Positions 56,316-64,000 of a DNA stretch of 64,000 nucleotides are shown here, piece after piece. The translations under genes and the position numbers were made by a program. Each line of letters begins with the position of its first letter. The stretch's first letter is position 1. The DNA is taken from positions 30,131 to 94,130 of the forward strand of contig JAILPG010000313.1 in the NCBI GenBank assembly GCA_024699595.1. The letters run 5' to 3'. Below the pieces are notes generated by a model that was given only the letters and a program-made list of their open reading frames with translations, searched no databases and was not told the origin of the DNA. The stretch is from Lachnospiraceae bacterium (GTDB taxonomy: Bacteria; Bacillota_A; Clostridia; Lachnospirales; Lachnospiraceae).

Positions 56316-57683
56316 ATGCTTAAAGTGGCATTTCATAATCTTGGCTGTAAAGTCAATTCATATGAAAATGAGAAAATGATACAAACGTTTGCTGAAAACG
56401 GATACAAAATTGTTCCCTTTGACCAAAAGGCGGATATTTATGTGATAAATACCTGTACGGTCACAAATATCGCGGACAGAAAATCAAGGCAGATGATACA
56501 CAGGGCAAGGCAGTTAAATCCCGACGCCACAGTCGTAGCCTGCGGCTGTTATGTCGAAGCCCTGGCACGACGGACGGATAATACCAAAGATCCGGAAAAT
56601 ACCGCAGACGACCCTGCGATAGACATAGCTGTAAAAAACAGCGAAAAGACCGATATCGTAAGGATCGTCGAAGAGTATCTGAAGACTTCCGCAGGAGAAT
56701 ACGGATGCGAAAACAGGGAGTCTTCCCTGTATGAGCATACCAGAGCCGTCATAAAGATACAGGACGGCTGTGACCAGTTCTGCAGCTACTGTATCATTCC
56801 ATTTGTAAGAGGAAGGGTAAAGAGCAGGGAAGAAGATGATATCTTAAAAGAGATCGGAAAGCTTGCCTTGGAGGGGACCAAAGAGGTAGTCCTTACGGGC
56901 ATCCATCTAAGCTCCTACGGACTTGATAAAAAAGAAGAAAAGACAACCTATAACAGTGCTGCCGGTGAAGGAGAATATACCAACGAAGCTCTTATAAACC
57001 TTATACAAAAAACGAGTCAGATAAAGGGCATTGAGCGTATCCGTCTCGGATCGTTAGAGCCAAGGATAATAACAGATGCTTTTTTATCCCGGATATCGTC
57101 TGTGCCGGAGCTTTGTCCGCATTTTCACCTGTCGCTTCAGAGCGGATCGGATACGGTGCTTAAGAGGATGAACAGACACTATGATACGAAAGAATATCTT
57201 TCCAAAGTGGCAAAGATCAGGGAATATTTTGAGCATCCCGCGATAACCACTGATGTTATAGCCGGTTTTCCCGGGGAGACAGAAGAGGAATTTGAAACGA
57301 CAAGGAAATTCCTTGAAAAGGCGGATCTGTACGAGGTCCATGTATTTAAGTATTCAAAAAGAGAAGGAACTACAGCGGCTTTAATGCCTCTTCAGTTAAG
57401 TGACAGGGAAAAGTCGCAGAGAAGCCGGATACTGATAGCTGACTCAGAGAACAGGATAAAGAGGTTCCTTAAGTATTATGAAAATAAAGAAACGGAAGTC
57501 CTGTTTGAGGAAGAACAGGTCATTAACGGGGAAACTTACTTCGTCGGATACAACAGGGAATATGTGAAATGTGTCTGCAAAAGTGAGGACGATCTTAAAA
57601 ACAGGGTAGTAAAAGGTTATATAAGGGGATGTCTTACTGACAAAAAGGAAAGAGGTTCTGTAGTTCTTGTGTTTTGTATCTAA
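56316..57683 (+). CDS. mtaB: tRNA t6A37 methylthiotransferase MtaB
   Basis: Radical SAM enzyme that converts t6A37 to ms2t6A37 in tRNAs, 455 residues. The N-terminal UPF0004 domain has VINTCTVTNIADRKSRQ with one cluster cysteine and a GC second motif (VACGCYVE), the radical SAM core has DGCDQFCSYCIIPFVRGR, and GFPGETEEEF follows. I start at the ATG at 56316, preceded by AAGGAG; the longer frame from 56238 has no ribosome site and would overlap the promoter of the divergent gene. The MtaB subtype is preferred over MiaB because of the KVAFHNLGCKVNSYE start. Confidence 0.94.
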   Translation: MLKVAFHNLGCKVNSYENEKMIQTFAENGYKIVPFDQKADIYVINTCTVTNIADRKSRQMIHRARQLNPDATVVACGCYVEALARRTDNTKDPENTADDPAIDIAVKNSEKTDIVRIVEEYLKTSAGEYGCENRESSLYEHTRAVIKIQDGCDQFCSYCIIPFVRGRVKSREEDDILKEIGKLALEGTKEVVLTGIHLSSYGLDKKEEKTTYNSAAGEGEYTNEALINLIQKTSQIKGIERIRLGSLEPRIITDAFLSRISSVPELCPHFHLSLQSGSDTVLKRMNRHYDTKEYLSKVAKIREYFEHPAITTDVIAGFPGETEEEFETTRKFLEKADLYEVHVFKYSKREGTTAALMPLQLSDREKSQRSRILIADSENRIKRFLKYYENKETEVLFEEEQVINGETYFVGYNREYVKCVCKSEDDLKNRVVKGYIRGCLTDKKERGSVVLVFCI

Positions 57684-57695
57684 CTTTGATACAAT
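57667..57695 (+). promoter_or_regulatory. Possible promoter of the ireB-ruvX-RNase J unit
   Basis: TTGTGT at 57667-57672, a 17-base spacer and TACAAT at 57690-57695, overlapping the end of mtaB. Moderately close to consensus. Confidence 0.5.
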
Positions 57696-57754
57696 ATCTA
57701 TGATTTTTGTTTTGAGAAGACACAAGATGTACTAAAAAGGGGGATACCACTAAA

Positions 57755-58018
57755 ATGCAGGATCTGGGAAGTACTCAACATTTTAACGTACAATCCGAGC
57801 CGGAAACCGGAGTGAAGCTTGTACTTGCAGCTGTATATGAAGCACTTACGGAAAAGGGATATAATCCGGTCAACCAGATAGTCGGTTATATAATGTCGGG
57901 AGATCCGACTTATATAACAAGTCACAATAACGCAAGAAGCCTGATCATGAAGGTTGAGAGAGACGAATTGGTGGAGGAGCTGTTAGAATCATATATCAGA
58001 AAAAATGGCTGGAAATGA
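57755..58018 (+). CDS. ireB: IreB family regulatory phosphoprotein
   Basis: Small cytoplasmic protein of 87 residues (UPF0297, Bacillus YrzL). The sequence [34 protein letters not shown] is the family signature. In Enterococcus faecalis IreB is phosphorylated by the Ser/Thr kinase IreK and lowers cephalosporin resistance. AAAGGGGGAT precedes the ATG. It heads the conserved yrzL-yrrK-yrzB order, directly ahead of ruvX. Confidence 0.95.
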   Translation: MQDLGSTQHFNVQSEPETGVKLVLAAVYEALTEKGYNPVNQIVGYIMSGDPTYITSHNNARSLIMKVERDELVEELLESYIRKNGWK

Positions 58019-58019
58019 T

Positions 58020-58478
58020 ATGCGCATAATGGGACTGGATTTCGGTTCAAAGACGGTCGGCGTTGCCGTATCCGATCCTCTTTTGATCACGGCACAGGGG
58101 ATTGAGATAATCCGCCGCGAAAAGGAGAATAAGCTAAGAAGGACGTATGCAAGGATAGAAGAGCTTATAAAGGAATACGAAGTAGGCAGTATAGTGCTTG
58201 GATATCCTAAGAATATGAACAATACCATAGGGGAACGTTGCGAAAAGACGGAAGCGTTTAAAGAAGACCTTGAAAGACGCACAGGACTGAAGGTGGTGCT
58301 GTGGGATGAAAGACTTACTACCGTTGCTGCAGATAAAGCGATGGAGTACAGCGGTGTCAGAAAAGGTGACAGACATGAGTATGTGGATGAGATCGCTGCC
58401 GTCTTTATTTTACAGGGTTATTTAGAACGGCTGAGAAACGACAGGGAGCTTCGCAAGCAGAACCCTGAAAGGGGATAA
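58020..58478 (+). CDS. ruvX: Holliday junction resolvase RuvX (YqgF family)
   Basis: RNase H-fold nuclease of 152 residues; in different bacteria it acts in Holliday-junction resolution or 16S rRNA 5'-end processing. The motif [17 protein letters not shown] holds the first catalytic Asp, WDERLTT follows, and [15 protein letters not shown] carries the last one. The ATG at 58020 (MRIMGLDFG) matches the family start; an in-frame ATG at 58005, overlapping ireB, is the alternative, and neither has a strong ribosome site. Translation is probably coupled to ireB, whose stop lies one base upstream. Confidence 0.93.
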   Translation: MRIMGLDFGSKTVGVAVSDPLLITAQGIEIIRREKENKLRRTYARIEELIKEYEVGSIVLGYPKNMNNTIGERCEKTEAFKEDLERRTGLKVVLWDERLTTVAADKAMEYSGVRKGDRHEYVDEIAAVFILQGYLERLRNDRELRKQNPERG

Positions 58479-58481
58479 TGA

Positions 58482-58742
58482 ATGGAAAAGCTTATATTTG
58501 ATACAGATGAGGGGACCGAAGAGTTTTATATAATTGAACAGACAAGGGTGAACGGGAAGAGCTATATTCTCGTTACCAAAGAAGAGGATGCAGAGGATCC
58601 GGAAGTGATCATCCTGAGAGATGACTCGCAGGATACCGATAAGGAAAGTCTGTATGTTGCGGTGGAAGATGATGATGAGCTTGAAGCCATCGCGAAAGTA
58701 TTTGAAGTATTACTGGATGAAGAAGATACAGAGGCAGAGTAA
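58482..58742 (+). CDS. DUF1292 family protein (YrzB)
   Basis: An 86-residue acidic protein matching DUF1292 (Bacillus YrzB). Typical segments are FDTDEGTEEFYIIEQTRVNGKSYILVT and EDDDELEAIAKVFEVLLDE. Function unknown, but it accompanies ireB and ruvX throughout Firmicutes. AAAGGGGAT precedes the start; its stop overlaps the RNase J start by one base. Confidence 0.92.
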   Translation: MEKLIFDTDEGTEEFYIIEQTRVNGKSYILVTKEEDAEDPEVIILRDDSQDTDKESLYVAVEDDDELEAIAKVFEVLLDEEDTEAE

Positions 58743-60406
58743 TGAGATCGAAGGGGGCTGGCAAAGCCAGAATAATACCGCTTGGCGGGCTTGGGCAGAT
58801 AGGCATGAACATCACCGCCGTAGAATACGGTACAGATATAATAGTCATCGACTGCGGGGTGGCATTCCCTGAGGATGACATGCTGGGAGTGGACCTTGTC
58901 ATACCCGATATCGCCTATTTAAGGGATAATAAAGATAAGGTCAGAGGTCTTATCATCACTCACGGACATGAGGATCATATAGGAGCCATTCCTTATGTGA
59001 TAAGTGACCTTAACATTCCAATATATGCTACCAGACTTACCATGGCGCTCATTGACAATAAGCTTAAGGAGCGGGGTCTTGAAAACAATATTGAAAGACA
59101 TATCGTAAGCTATGGTGAAAAGCTTTCTTTCGGCAGTCTGGAAGTGGAATATATAAGGACCAATCACAGCATATCGGATTCGGCGGCGCTTGCGATCACC
59201 ACACCCGTAGGCGTTATAATACATACGGGTGACTTTAAGGTGGATTATACGCCGGTTACCGGGGAACCCATAGATCTGCAGAGATTTGCCCAGTATGGCA
59301 TCGAAGGTGTACTGGCTCTTATGTGTGATTCCACAAATGCGGAAAGACCCGGGTTCACAAGCTCTGAGAGAACGGTGGGAAAGGCATTTGAGTCCATTTT
59401 TTCGGATAATAAAGGTTCGAGGATATATGTTGCGACCTTTGCTTCAAATATAGACAGGGTGCAGCAGATCATAAATGCTGCCTACAGACACGGCAGAAAG
59501 GTGATAGTCCAGGGCCGGAGCATGGTCAATGCCGTGGAGACGGCAAGCGAGATCGGTTATCTGGATGTTCCGGATGATACCCTTATAGATATAGATGATG
59601 TGAACAGATATCCCGATGAACAGCTCGTTATCATAACGACGGGTTCACAGGGCGAGACAATGGCTGCCCTTAACAGGATAGTAAACAGCAAGGTAAAAAA
59701 GCTGCAGATAAAACCCGGAGATACCGTGATCTTCAGCTCCAACCCCATTCCCGGAAATGAAAAGGCCGTATCAAGGGTAATAAACGAGCTTTCCATGCAG
59801 GGAGCAAATGTTGTCTATCAGGACGCTCATGTTTCAGGCCACGCCTGCGCAGAGGAGATCAAGCTTATATATTCTCTGGTAAAGCCCAAATATGCGATCC
59901 CCGTTCATGGTGAATACAGACATTTAAAGGCTCAGGCCTCGATCGCAAAAGAACTCGGGATGGATCCTGAGCACATATTCATACTTGAGGCGGGTGATGT
60001 CCTTTCCCTTGATAAGGACAAAGCAAAAATAACGAGCAAAGTAAAGACGGGAGCCCTGTTTGTGGACGGACTCGGTATCGGGGACATAGGAAGTATCGTC
60101 CTGCACGACAGACAGGTGTTAGCTGAAAACGGAATGGTTGCCGTTATCACACCGATCGATGCCGATTCTTATGTCCGCATTGCCCCTCCGGAGATCATTT
60201 CCAGAGGATTTATCTATGTCAAAGAATCCGACGGAATAATGATAGAGATGACAGAGGTAGCATCGGAAGTCTACGACCGTCTGTTTGAAGCGGGAGAAAA
60301 GGATCATAACAAATACAAGGCAGAGATGAAGGATTCCATCGGAAGCCTGATCTGGCAGAAGATGAAGAGAAGACCCATGGTACTTCCGATTTTTATTGAA
60401 ATATGA
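58742..60406 (+). CDS. rnj: Ribonuclease J
   Basis: Zinc-dependent exo- and endoribonuclease of the beta-CASP metallo-beta-lactamase group, 554 residues, a central RNA-decay and rRNA-processing enzyme of Gram-positive bacteria. Visible motifs are THGHEDHIGAIPYV, HTGDFKVDYTP, the beta-CASP domain with MCDSTNAERPGFT, and the late histidine motifs DAHVSGHACAEE and PVHGEYRHLKAQA. It starts as ATG overlapping the DUF1292 stop and overlaps the GT2 start by four bases, so the whole run appears translationally coupled. Paralogue class (J1 or J2) cannot be settled here. Confidence 0.96.
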   Translation: MRSKGAGKARIIPLGGLGQIGMNITAVEYGTDIIVIDCGVAFPEDDMLGVDLVIPDIAYLRDNKDKVRGLIITHGHEDHIGAIPYVISDLNIPIYATRLTMALIDNKLKERGLENNIERHIVSYGEKLSFGSLEVEYIRTNHSISDSAALAITTPVGVIIHTGDFKVDYTPVTGEPIDLQRFAQYGIEGVLALMCDSTNAERPGFTSSERTVGKAFESIFSDNKGSRIYVATFASNIDRVQQIINAAYRHGRKVIVQGRSMVNAVETASEIGYLDVPDDTLIDIDDVNRYPDEQLVIITTGSQGETMAALNRIVNSKVKKLQIKPGDTVIFSSNPIPGNEKAVSRVINELSMQGANVVYQDAHVSGHACAEEIKLIYSLVKPKYAIPVHGEYRHLKAQASIAKELGMDPEHIFILEAGDVLSLDKDKAKITSKVKTGALFVDGLGIGDIGSIVLHDRQVLAENGMVAVITPIDADSYVRIAPPEIISRGFIYVKESDGIMIEMTEVASEVYDRLFEAGEKDHNKYKAEMKDSIGSLIWQKMKRRPMVLPIFIEI

Positions 60407-61443
60407 TGACGGAAACGGTCAGCATTATAGTACCTGTATATAATGCGGAAAACTATATAGAGGATTGCATAAAGAGCCTTTTATCCCAGACCTGTGGTAA
60501 TATTGAGATAATCCTTGTGGATGACGGAAGCCCGGACAGATGTCCGGACATCTGTGACGAATATATGAGGTCGGATAAAAGGGTAAAGGTGGTGCATCAG
60601 GAAAACAAGGGGCTTCCCGGAGCCAGAAACGCAGGTCTTAAAATGGCTGAGGGAAGTTTTGTGATGTTTGTGGATCCTGATGACTTCATAACCGCGGATG
60701 CTGTTTACAGGCTTATGTCTTCAGTCAGGGAAGATGATGATATCCTTATCTTTAACATAGTAAGAGATGACTGCAAAAAGCCTGCAGAGACAGCATCGGG
60801 TTCGGGACGCATTACGGAAATAAGCGATAAGGACAGGCAGGATATCTTAGCGGATACCTTTGCTCCGATGACTGAAAGATTTCCGCTTCTGCATGATGCG
60901 AGGGTGTCTGCCTGTACCAAGCTTTACAGAAAAGCATTTTTGGATGAAAATAACATAAGGTTTGAAGAGGAAGTCAGGGTTCATGAGGATATCCCCTTTG
61001 CAGTTTCGGTATATCATCATGCAAAGAGGATAAGACATATCGATCTTGACATCTATCATTACAGATACAATCCCTACTCGATCACCAAAGGATACAGGGA
61101 CAATTATCCCGAAGAGATGGGGAGGATGCTTAAATGCCTGTCGGATCAGGTATCAGGCTATGGCGATCCTGTCCTCACCGATAAGCTTTTTGCGGACAGG
61201 GTTTCGGCATCACTTATACAGCTTCTGATAAGACATTACTGTCATAAGGATAACGGAAGACCCTATAAGACCAGAAAGCTTGAATATCAAAAGATCAGGG
61301 AAGAAGAGCCGTATAAGAGCATGCTTAAAAAAACGGCAGCCTTTAATAAGGATTATCCCGCAAAAAAGCGGATAGCCGTGCTTTTGCTTAAGATTAACAG
61401 TTTTTGCATCATGGATATGATTTTTTCACGCATGAAGCAGTAA
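60403..61443 (+). CDS. Glycosyltransferase family 2
   Basis: A 346-residue cytoplasmic GT2 enzyme of the beta-glycosyltransferase (SpsA-like) group. It opens VSIIVPVYNAENYIEDCIKSLLSQT, and contains ILVDDGSPDRCPDICDEY, GLPGARNAGL and the DXD-type MFVDPDDFIT; the C-terminal third is variable and includes HEDIPFAVSVYHHAK. There is no membrane segment. It overlaps the RNase J stop (ATGATG) and is followed by a GT10-type enzyme, so it probably belongs to a surface glycan pathway. Sugar specificity cannot be inferred. Confidence 0.92.
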   Translation: MMTETVSIIVPVYNAENYIEDCIKSLLSQTCGNIEIILVDDGSPDRCPDICDEYMRSDKRVKVVHQENKGLPGARNAGLKMAEGSFVMFVDPDDFITADAVYRLMSSVREDDDILIFNIVRDDCKKPAETASGSGRITEISDKDRQDILADTFAPMTERFPLLHDARVSACTKLYRKAFLDENNIRFEEEVRVHEDIPFAVSVYHHAKRIRHIDLDIYHYRYNPYSITKGYRDNYPEEMGRMLKCLSDQVSGYGDPVLTDKLFADRVSASLIQLLIRHYCHKDNGRPYKTRKLEYQKIREEEPYKSMLKKTAAFNKDYPAKKRIAVLLLKINSFCIMDMIFSRMKQ

Positions 61444-61446
61444 GAG

Positions 61447-62442
61447 ATGATAATGGATAAGATCAGGATAGATTTTGTTGATTTTTGGAAGGGTTTTGAT
61501 AAGAACGACAATTTCTTCATCAGCCTTTTAAGACAGATGTACGGATCCGACAGGATAGAGATATCAAATGAGCCGGATTATCTGTTTTATTCCTGTTTTG
61601 GCAATAAAAACTTAAGATACACGGAATGTGTTAAGATATGTTATGTGGCAGAAAACATTGTTCCGGATTTCAACCTCTGCGATTATGCCATAGGTGTTCA
61701 TGATATCACGTTTTCGGACAGGTATCTGTGGTTTCCGCTGTACCTTCAGAAGGAATACAGGGATTCATATGAGCTGGCCGTAAAGAGAGGACCTGGATCA
61801 AAGGATCGGAAATTCTGCTGCTTTGTGATATCAAATGCCCTTGGAAGCCCGATGAGGGATAAGCTTATAAATGAGATCGAGGGATACAAAAAGCCTGATT
61901 CCGGCGGGAGATATAAAAACAACGTTGGCGGCCCCGTAAAAGATAAGATAGATTTCTTAAGGGGTTATAAGTTTAATCTCTGCATTGAGAATTCGTCAGC
62001 TCCCGGTTATACCACCGAAAAGCTGATAGAAGGCTTTGCGGGAGGCGGGATCCCGATCTACTGGGGAGATCCCGATATAGGAAAAAAATTCAACACAAAA
62101 GCTTTTTTAAACTGTATGGAGTATGATGATACAGTAAAGGTCATACAGAGGATAAAAGAGTTAGACCAAAATGATGCCCTCTATGAAGAAATGCTGTCAC
62201 AGCCGATATTTGCTCCGGGAGCAGACAGAGGGGAAAAAGAATTAAACGAAAGGCTTCTTGAGGATTTTTTACGAAATATCTTCGATCAGGACAGAGCCTT
62301 AGCAAAAAGGGTCAATTCGATCTATGTAGGCAGAAGATATACGATGAAAATGAAAAAACTGGCACCGGCACTTGATATCTACAGATTTCTTGAGCGGTGC
62401 TCGGGATATCTGTATAACAAAAGGAAACAGCATAATGGATGA
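61447..62442 (+). CDS. Glycosyltransferase family 10 (fucosyltransferase-like)
   Basis: A 331-residue enzyme. The C-terminal region YKFNLCIENSSAPGYTTEKLIEGFAGGGIPIYWGDP is the donor-binding signature of GT10 alpha-1,3-fucosyltransferases, with the N-terminal part more variable. Such enzymes transfer fucose (or a related deoxy sugar) from GDP-fucose to an acceptor glycan. ATG at 61447 and 61453 are both possible. The upstream GT2 and the manC gene elsewhere in the window fit GDP-sugar use, but no GDP-fucose synthesis gene is present here. It overlaps the YlbF-family gene by eight bases. Confidence 0.85.
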   Translation: MIMDKIRIDFVDFWKGFDKNDNFFISLLRQMYGSDRIEISNEPDYLFYSCFGNKNLRYTECVKICYVAENIVPDFNLCDYAIGVHDITFSDRYLWFPLYLQKEYRDSYELAVKRGPGSKDRKFCCFVISNALGSPMRDKLINEIEGYKKPDSGGRYKNNVGGPVKDKIDFLRGYKFNLCIENSSAPGYTTEKLIEGFAGGGIPIYWGDPDIGKKFNTKAFLNCMEYDDTVKVIQRIKELDQNDALYEEMLSQPIFAPGADRGEKELNERLLEDFLRNIFDQDRALAKRVNSIYVGRRYTMKMKKLAPALDIYRFLERCSGYLYNKRKQHNG

Positions 62443-62782
62443 ACTGAACAATGAAGTGTATCTGGCGCTTAACAGAGCAGCGGATGCAATGGTGGACAGA
62501 CTGTTTGAAACACCCGAATATGTGGAATATCTTCGCGAGAAAGAGAGAATACGGGGAGATGAGGCGTGTATCGGAAAGATACACCGCTTCAGGGAGCTCA
62601 CCTATGAGCTGCAGTGCGCATACGACAATAACAGGATGCATGAGAAGAGCCGTATAGAAAAAGAGTGCGAGGAGCTTGGAAACGATAAAAGAGTTATCGA
62701 CTATATGCAGGCTGAGGTCGATTTTATCAGGGTATATCAGGATGTCTTAAAAAGGATCCTTGAAAGGATAGAACTTGACTGA
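62435..62782 (+). CDS. YlbF/YmcA family protein
   Basis: A 115-residue, entirely helical protein of the YlbF/YmcA family (YLALNRAADAMVDRLFETPEYVEYLREKERIRGDE). In Bacillus, YlbF, YmcA and YaaT form a complex that works with RNase Y in mRNA maturation. I start at ATG 62435, preceded by AAAAGGAAAC, inside the end of the GT10 gene; the longer frame has no ribosome site. Its presence close to RNase J suggests RNA-decay control, but coupling to the glycosyltransferases may simply reflect operon layout. Confidence 0.8.
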   Translation: MDELNNEVYLALNRAADAMVDRLFETPEYVEYLREKERIRGDEACIGKIHRFRELTYELQCAYDNNRMHEKSRIEKECEELGNDKRVIDYMQAEVDFIRVYQDVLKRILERIELD

Positions 62783-62800
62783 ACATCTTTGGAGGAAACA

Positions 62801-63334
62801 ATGAAAGCACGTGAATTAGCGGTATCCTTTATAGGAACGGTTATCAGGGTTGCCATTATCGTGGCAGCTGCATTATTCATATACAATCTGGGAAAGCAGG
62901 CCTATGACTTTGGCTACAGGATATTTACGGAAGAGCCGGTGGATGATGCTCCGGGAAGAGATGTGCTCGTAACCGTATCCGGATCCGACGGACTCAGGGA
63001 TATAGCAAAAGTATTAGAAGAAAAAGGACTGTGCAGGGACTGGATGCTGTTCTTTTTACAGGCAAAGATGTCCGAATACAAGGATGATCTTGTTCCCGGA
63101 ACCTATACCCTGAACACCTCCATGACCACCGACATGATGTTAATGGTGATGGAGAATAAGGAATTGATCACTGCCGAAGGCCAGGAGGAGATCAAGGACT
63201 CCGAGGCCGAGGAACTCTCGGAATCCTCTCTTGACAACATACTCGGATCGGAGGGAGACGTATATCTCGGATCCGAAGAAGAGGAGTACGAAGAAGAGGA
63301 AGATTCAGATGAGTGGAGCGGGACAGAGGAGTAA
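62801..63334 (+). CDS. MltG-like membrane protein lacking the catalytic domain
   Basis: A 177-residue protein with one N-terminal membrane helix (about residues 8-30) and a domain resembling the LysM-like N-terminal part of MltG/YceG endolytic transglycosylases (VTVSGSDGLRDIAKVLEEKGLCRDWMLFF, LVPGTYTLNTSM). In the usual 330-400-residue MltG this part is followed by the catalytic domain with a conserved glutamate; here it is replaced by an acidic, Ser/Glu-rich tail. The ATG at 62801 follows GGAGG; the ORF start 12 bases upstream (TTG) lies within the ribosome site. In Bacillus, mltG (yrrL) has the same place, between yrzB and trmR. Confidence 0.8.
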   Translation: MKARELAVSFIGTVIRVAIIVAAALFIYNLGKQAYDFGYRIFTEEPVDDAPGRDVLVTVSGSDGLRDIAKVLEEKGLCRDWMLFFLQAKMSEYKDDLVPGTYTLNTSMTTDMMLMVMENKELITAEGQEEIKDSEAEELSESSLDNILGSEGDVYLGSEEEEYEEEEDSDEWSGTEE

Positions 63335-63358
63335 GAGTCCCCTTTACGGTAATGCCTT

Positions 63359-64000
63359 ATGTTTGACGACAGAACAGAAGCCTTCATCAGATCATTTGAC
63401 ACCGAAAGCGATGATCTTATATCCGAGCTTGAAAGAGAAGCTAAACAAGCTGACATCCCTATAATCCGTCCCGGGGCGCAGAGCCTGTTAAGACTCGTCA
63501 TTGCGATGAAACAGCCTCAGAATATACTGGAGATTGGTACGGCCACCGGTTTTTCGGCAATCCTTATGGCGAAATGTTCCCAAAAAGATACTCATATCAC
63601 CACGATCGAAAAGTATGAGCCGAGAATACCTGTTGCAATGAAAAACTTTGAGAGAGCCGGAGTAAGTGACAGGATAACCTTTCTTGAAGGTGATGCAGCC
63701 GATATTTTAAAGAATCTTTCAGACAGAAAGAACAAATATGATCTTGTGTTTATGGATGCCGCAAAGGCCCAGTACATTACCTTTCTGCCCTTTGTAATGG
63801 ATATGCTTACAGAAGGGGGAATACTTATCTCCGACAATGTGCTTCAGGAAGGCGATGTGATGGAATCGAGATTTGCCGTTACCAGACGCAACAGGACCAT
63901 CCATTCAAGGATGAGGGAGTATCTGTATGCGCTTACGCATAATGAAGCTCTTGTGACTGACATACTGCCTGTTGCGGACGGAATGACCATAAGCGTAAAG
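63359..64000 (+). CDS. trmR: tRNA 5-hydroxyuridine methyltransferase TrmR, partial
   Basis: SAM-dependent O-methyltransferase (COMT-like, Methyltransf_24 style), open at the window edge with 214 codons visible. The translation has IRPGAQSLLRLV, the SAM-binding ILEIGTATGFSAILMA, LVFMDAAKAQYI and ISDNVLQEGDV. In Bacillus TrmR (YrrM) methylates 5-hydroxyuridine in tRNA anticodons to give mo5U and is encoded next to yrrL. The ribosome site is weak; the ATG lies about 25 bases after the MltG-like gene. The C-terminus is cut by the window end, so this is not a truncation in the genome. Confidence 0.87.
   Translation, partial: MFDDRTEAFIRSFDTESDDLISELEREAKQADIPIIRPGAQSLLRLVIAMKQPQNILEIGTATGFSAILMAKCSQKDTHITTIEKYEPRIPVAMKNFERAGVSDRITFLEGDAADILKNLSDRKNKYDLVFMDAAKAQYITFLPFVMDMLTEGGILISDNVLQEGDVMESRFAVTRRNRTIHSRMREYLYALTHNEALVTDILPVADGMTISVK

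Noticed and set aside
63359..64000. Truncated methyltransferase as a pseudogene
   Set aside because: The frame is open to the window edge, so the missing end is an artefact of the cut.

Overview
The window reads as a chromosomal segment of a Gram-positive anaerobe, most likely a member of the Lachnospiraceae (Clostridia). This rests on gene order and protein families, not on a database search. The signs are the uvrC-hprK-glucokinase-murB-rapZ-whiA-HPr block, the ireB-ruvX-DUF1292-RNase J block, a DUF6465 Lys/Ala-rich protein, a DUF6311-like membrane protein, a CIRCE-controlled hrcA-grpE-dnaK-dnaJ operon, strong AGGAGG ribosome sites and TTGACA/TATAAT promoters. I saw no rRNA, tRNA, CRISPR array, insertion sequence or prophage, and no gene-free stretch above 300 bases.

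Layout. 1-6.6 kb: an inositol-monophosphatase-like enzyme, a minus-strand group (lipoprotein, tandem-repeat DUF898 membrane protein, exported S10 peptidase), a large lipoprotein and a metallo-beta-lactamase-fold hydrolase. 6.7-10 kb: a YbjQ protein, then a TetR regulator, MFS exporter and CPBP protease unit whose promoter is flanked by two near-identical palindromes. 10.6-13 kb: gdhA behind a leader that contains an intrinsic-terminator-like hairpin, and two unrecognised acidic proteins. 13.3-26 kb: ftsH directly abutting a sugar-sensing unit (membrane-anchored binding protein, YesM-type kinase, AraC-type regulator, lipoprotein binding protein), then a sugar ABC transporter with its own abundant-type binding protein, one double ATPase and two tandem permeases. 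26-33 kb: DNA repair, HPr kinase, glucokinase, murB, rapZ, whiA and a Crh-like HPr with Glu at position 15.

33-39.7 kb is the most distinctive accessory region: a membrane glycosyltransferase, a degenerate GGDEF protein, a sugar epimerase, and what looks like a GDP-D-glycero-D-manno-heptose pathway (GHMP heptose kinase, a guanylyltransferase fused to a heptose bisphosphate phosphatase, a SIS-domain isomerase) plus a transaldolase that could make the sedoheptulose-7-phosphate precursor. 39.8-43 kb: a histone-H1-like DUF6465 protein, an SGNH-like membrane protein and a DUF3048 lipoprotein. 43-48 kb: the heat-shock operon. 48-56 kb: GDP-mannose synthesis, RNA modification enzymes (thpR, prmA, rsmE, a cysteine desulfurase with thiI, mtaB) and a DUF6311-like membrane protein.

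56-64 kb: a second HPr-like protein that lacks the catalytic histidine, then ireB-ruvX-DUF1292, RNase J, two glycosyltransferases (GT2 and a GT10 fucosyltransferase type), a YlbF-family protein, an MltG-like protein reduced to its N-terminal half, and trmR running off the window. This follows the Bacillus yrzL-yrrK-yrzB-yrrL-yrrM order with extra genes inserted. The themes that link the window are carbon-source sensing (HprK, two His-less HPr proteins, the sugar three-component system), cell-surface glycan synthesis, and RNA processing.
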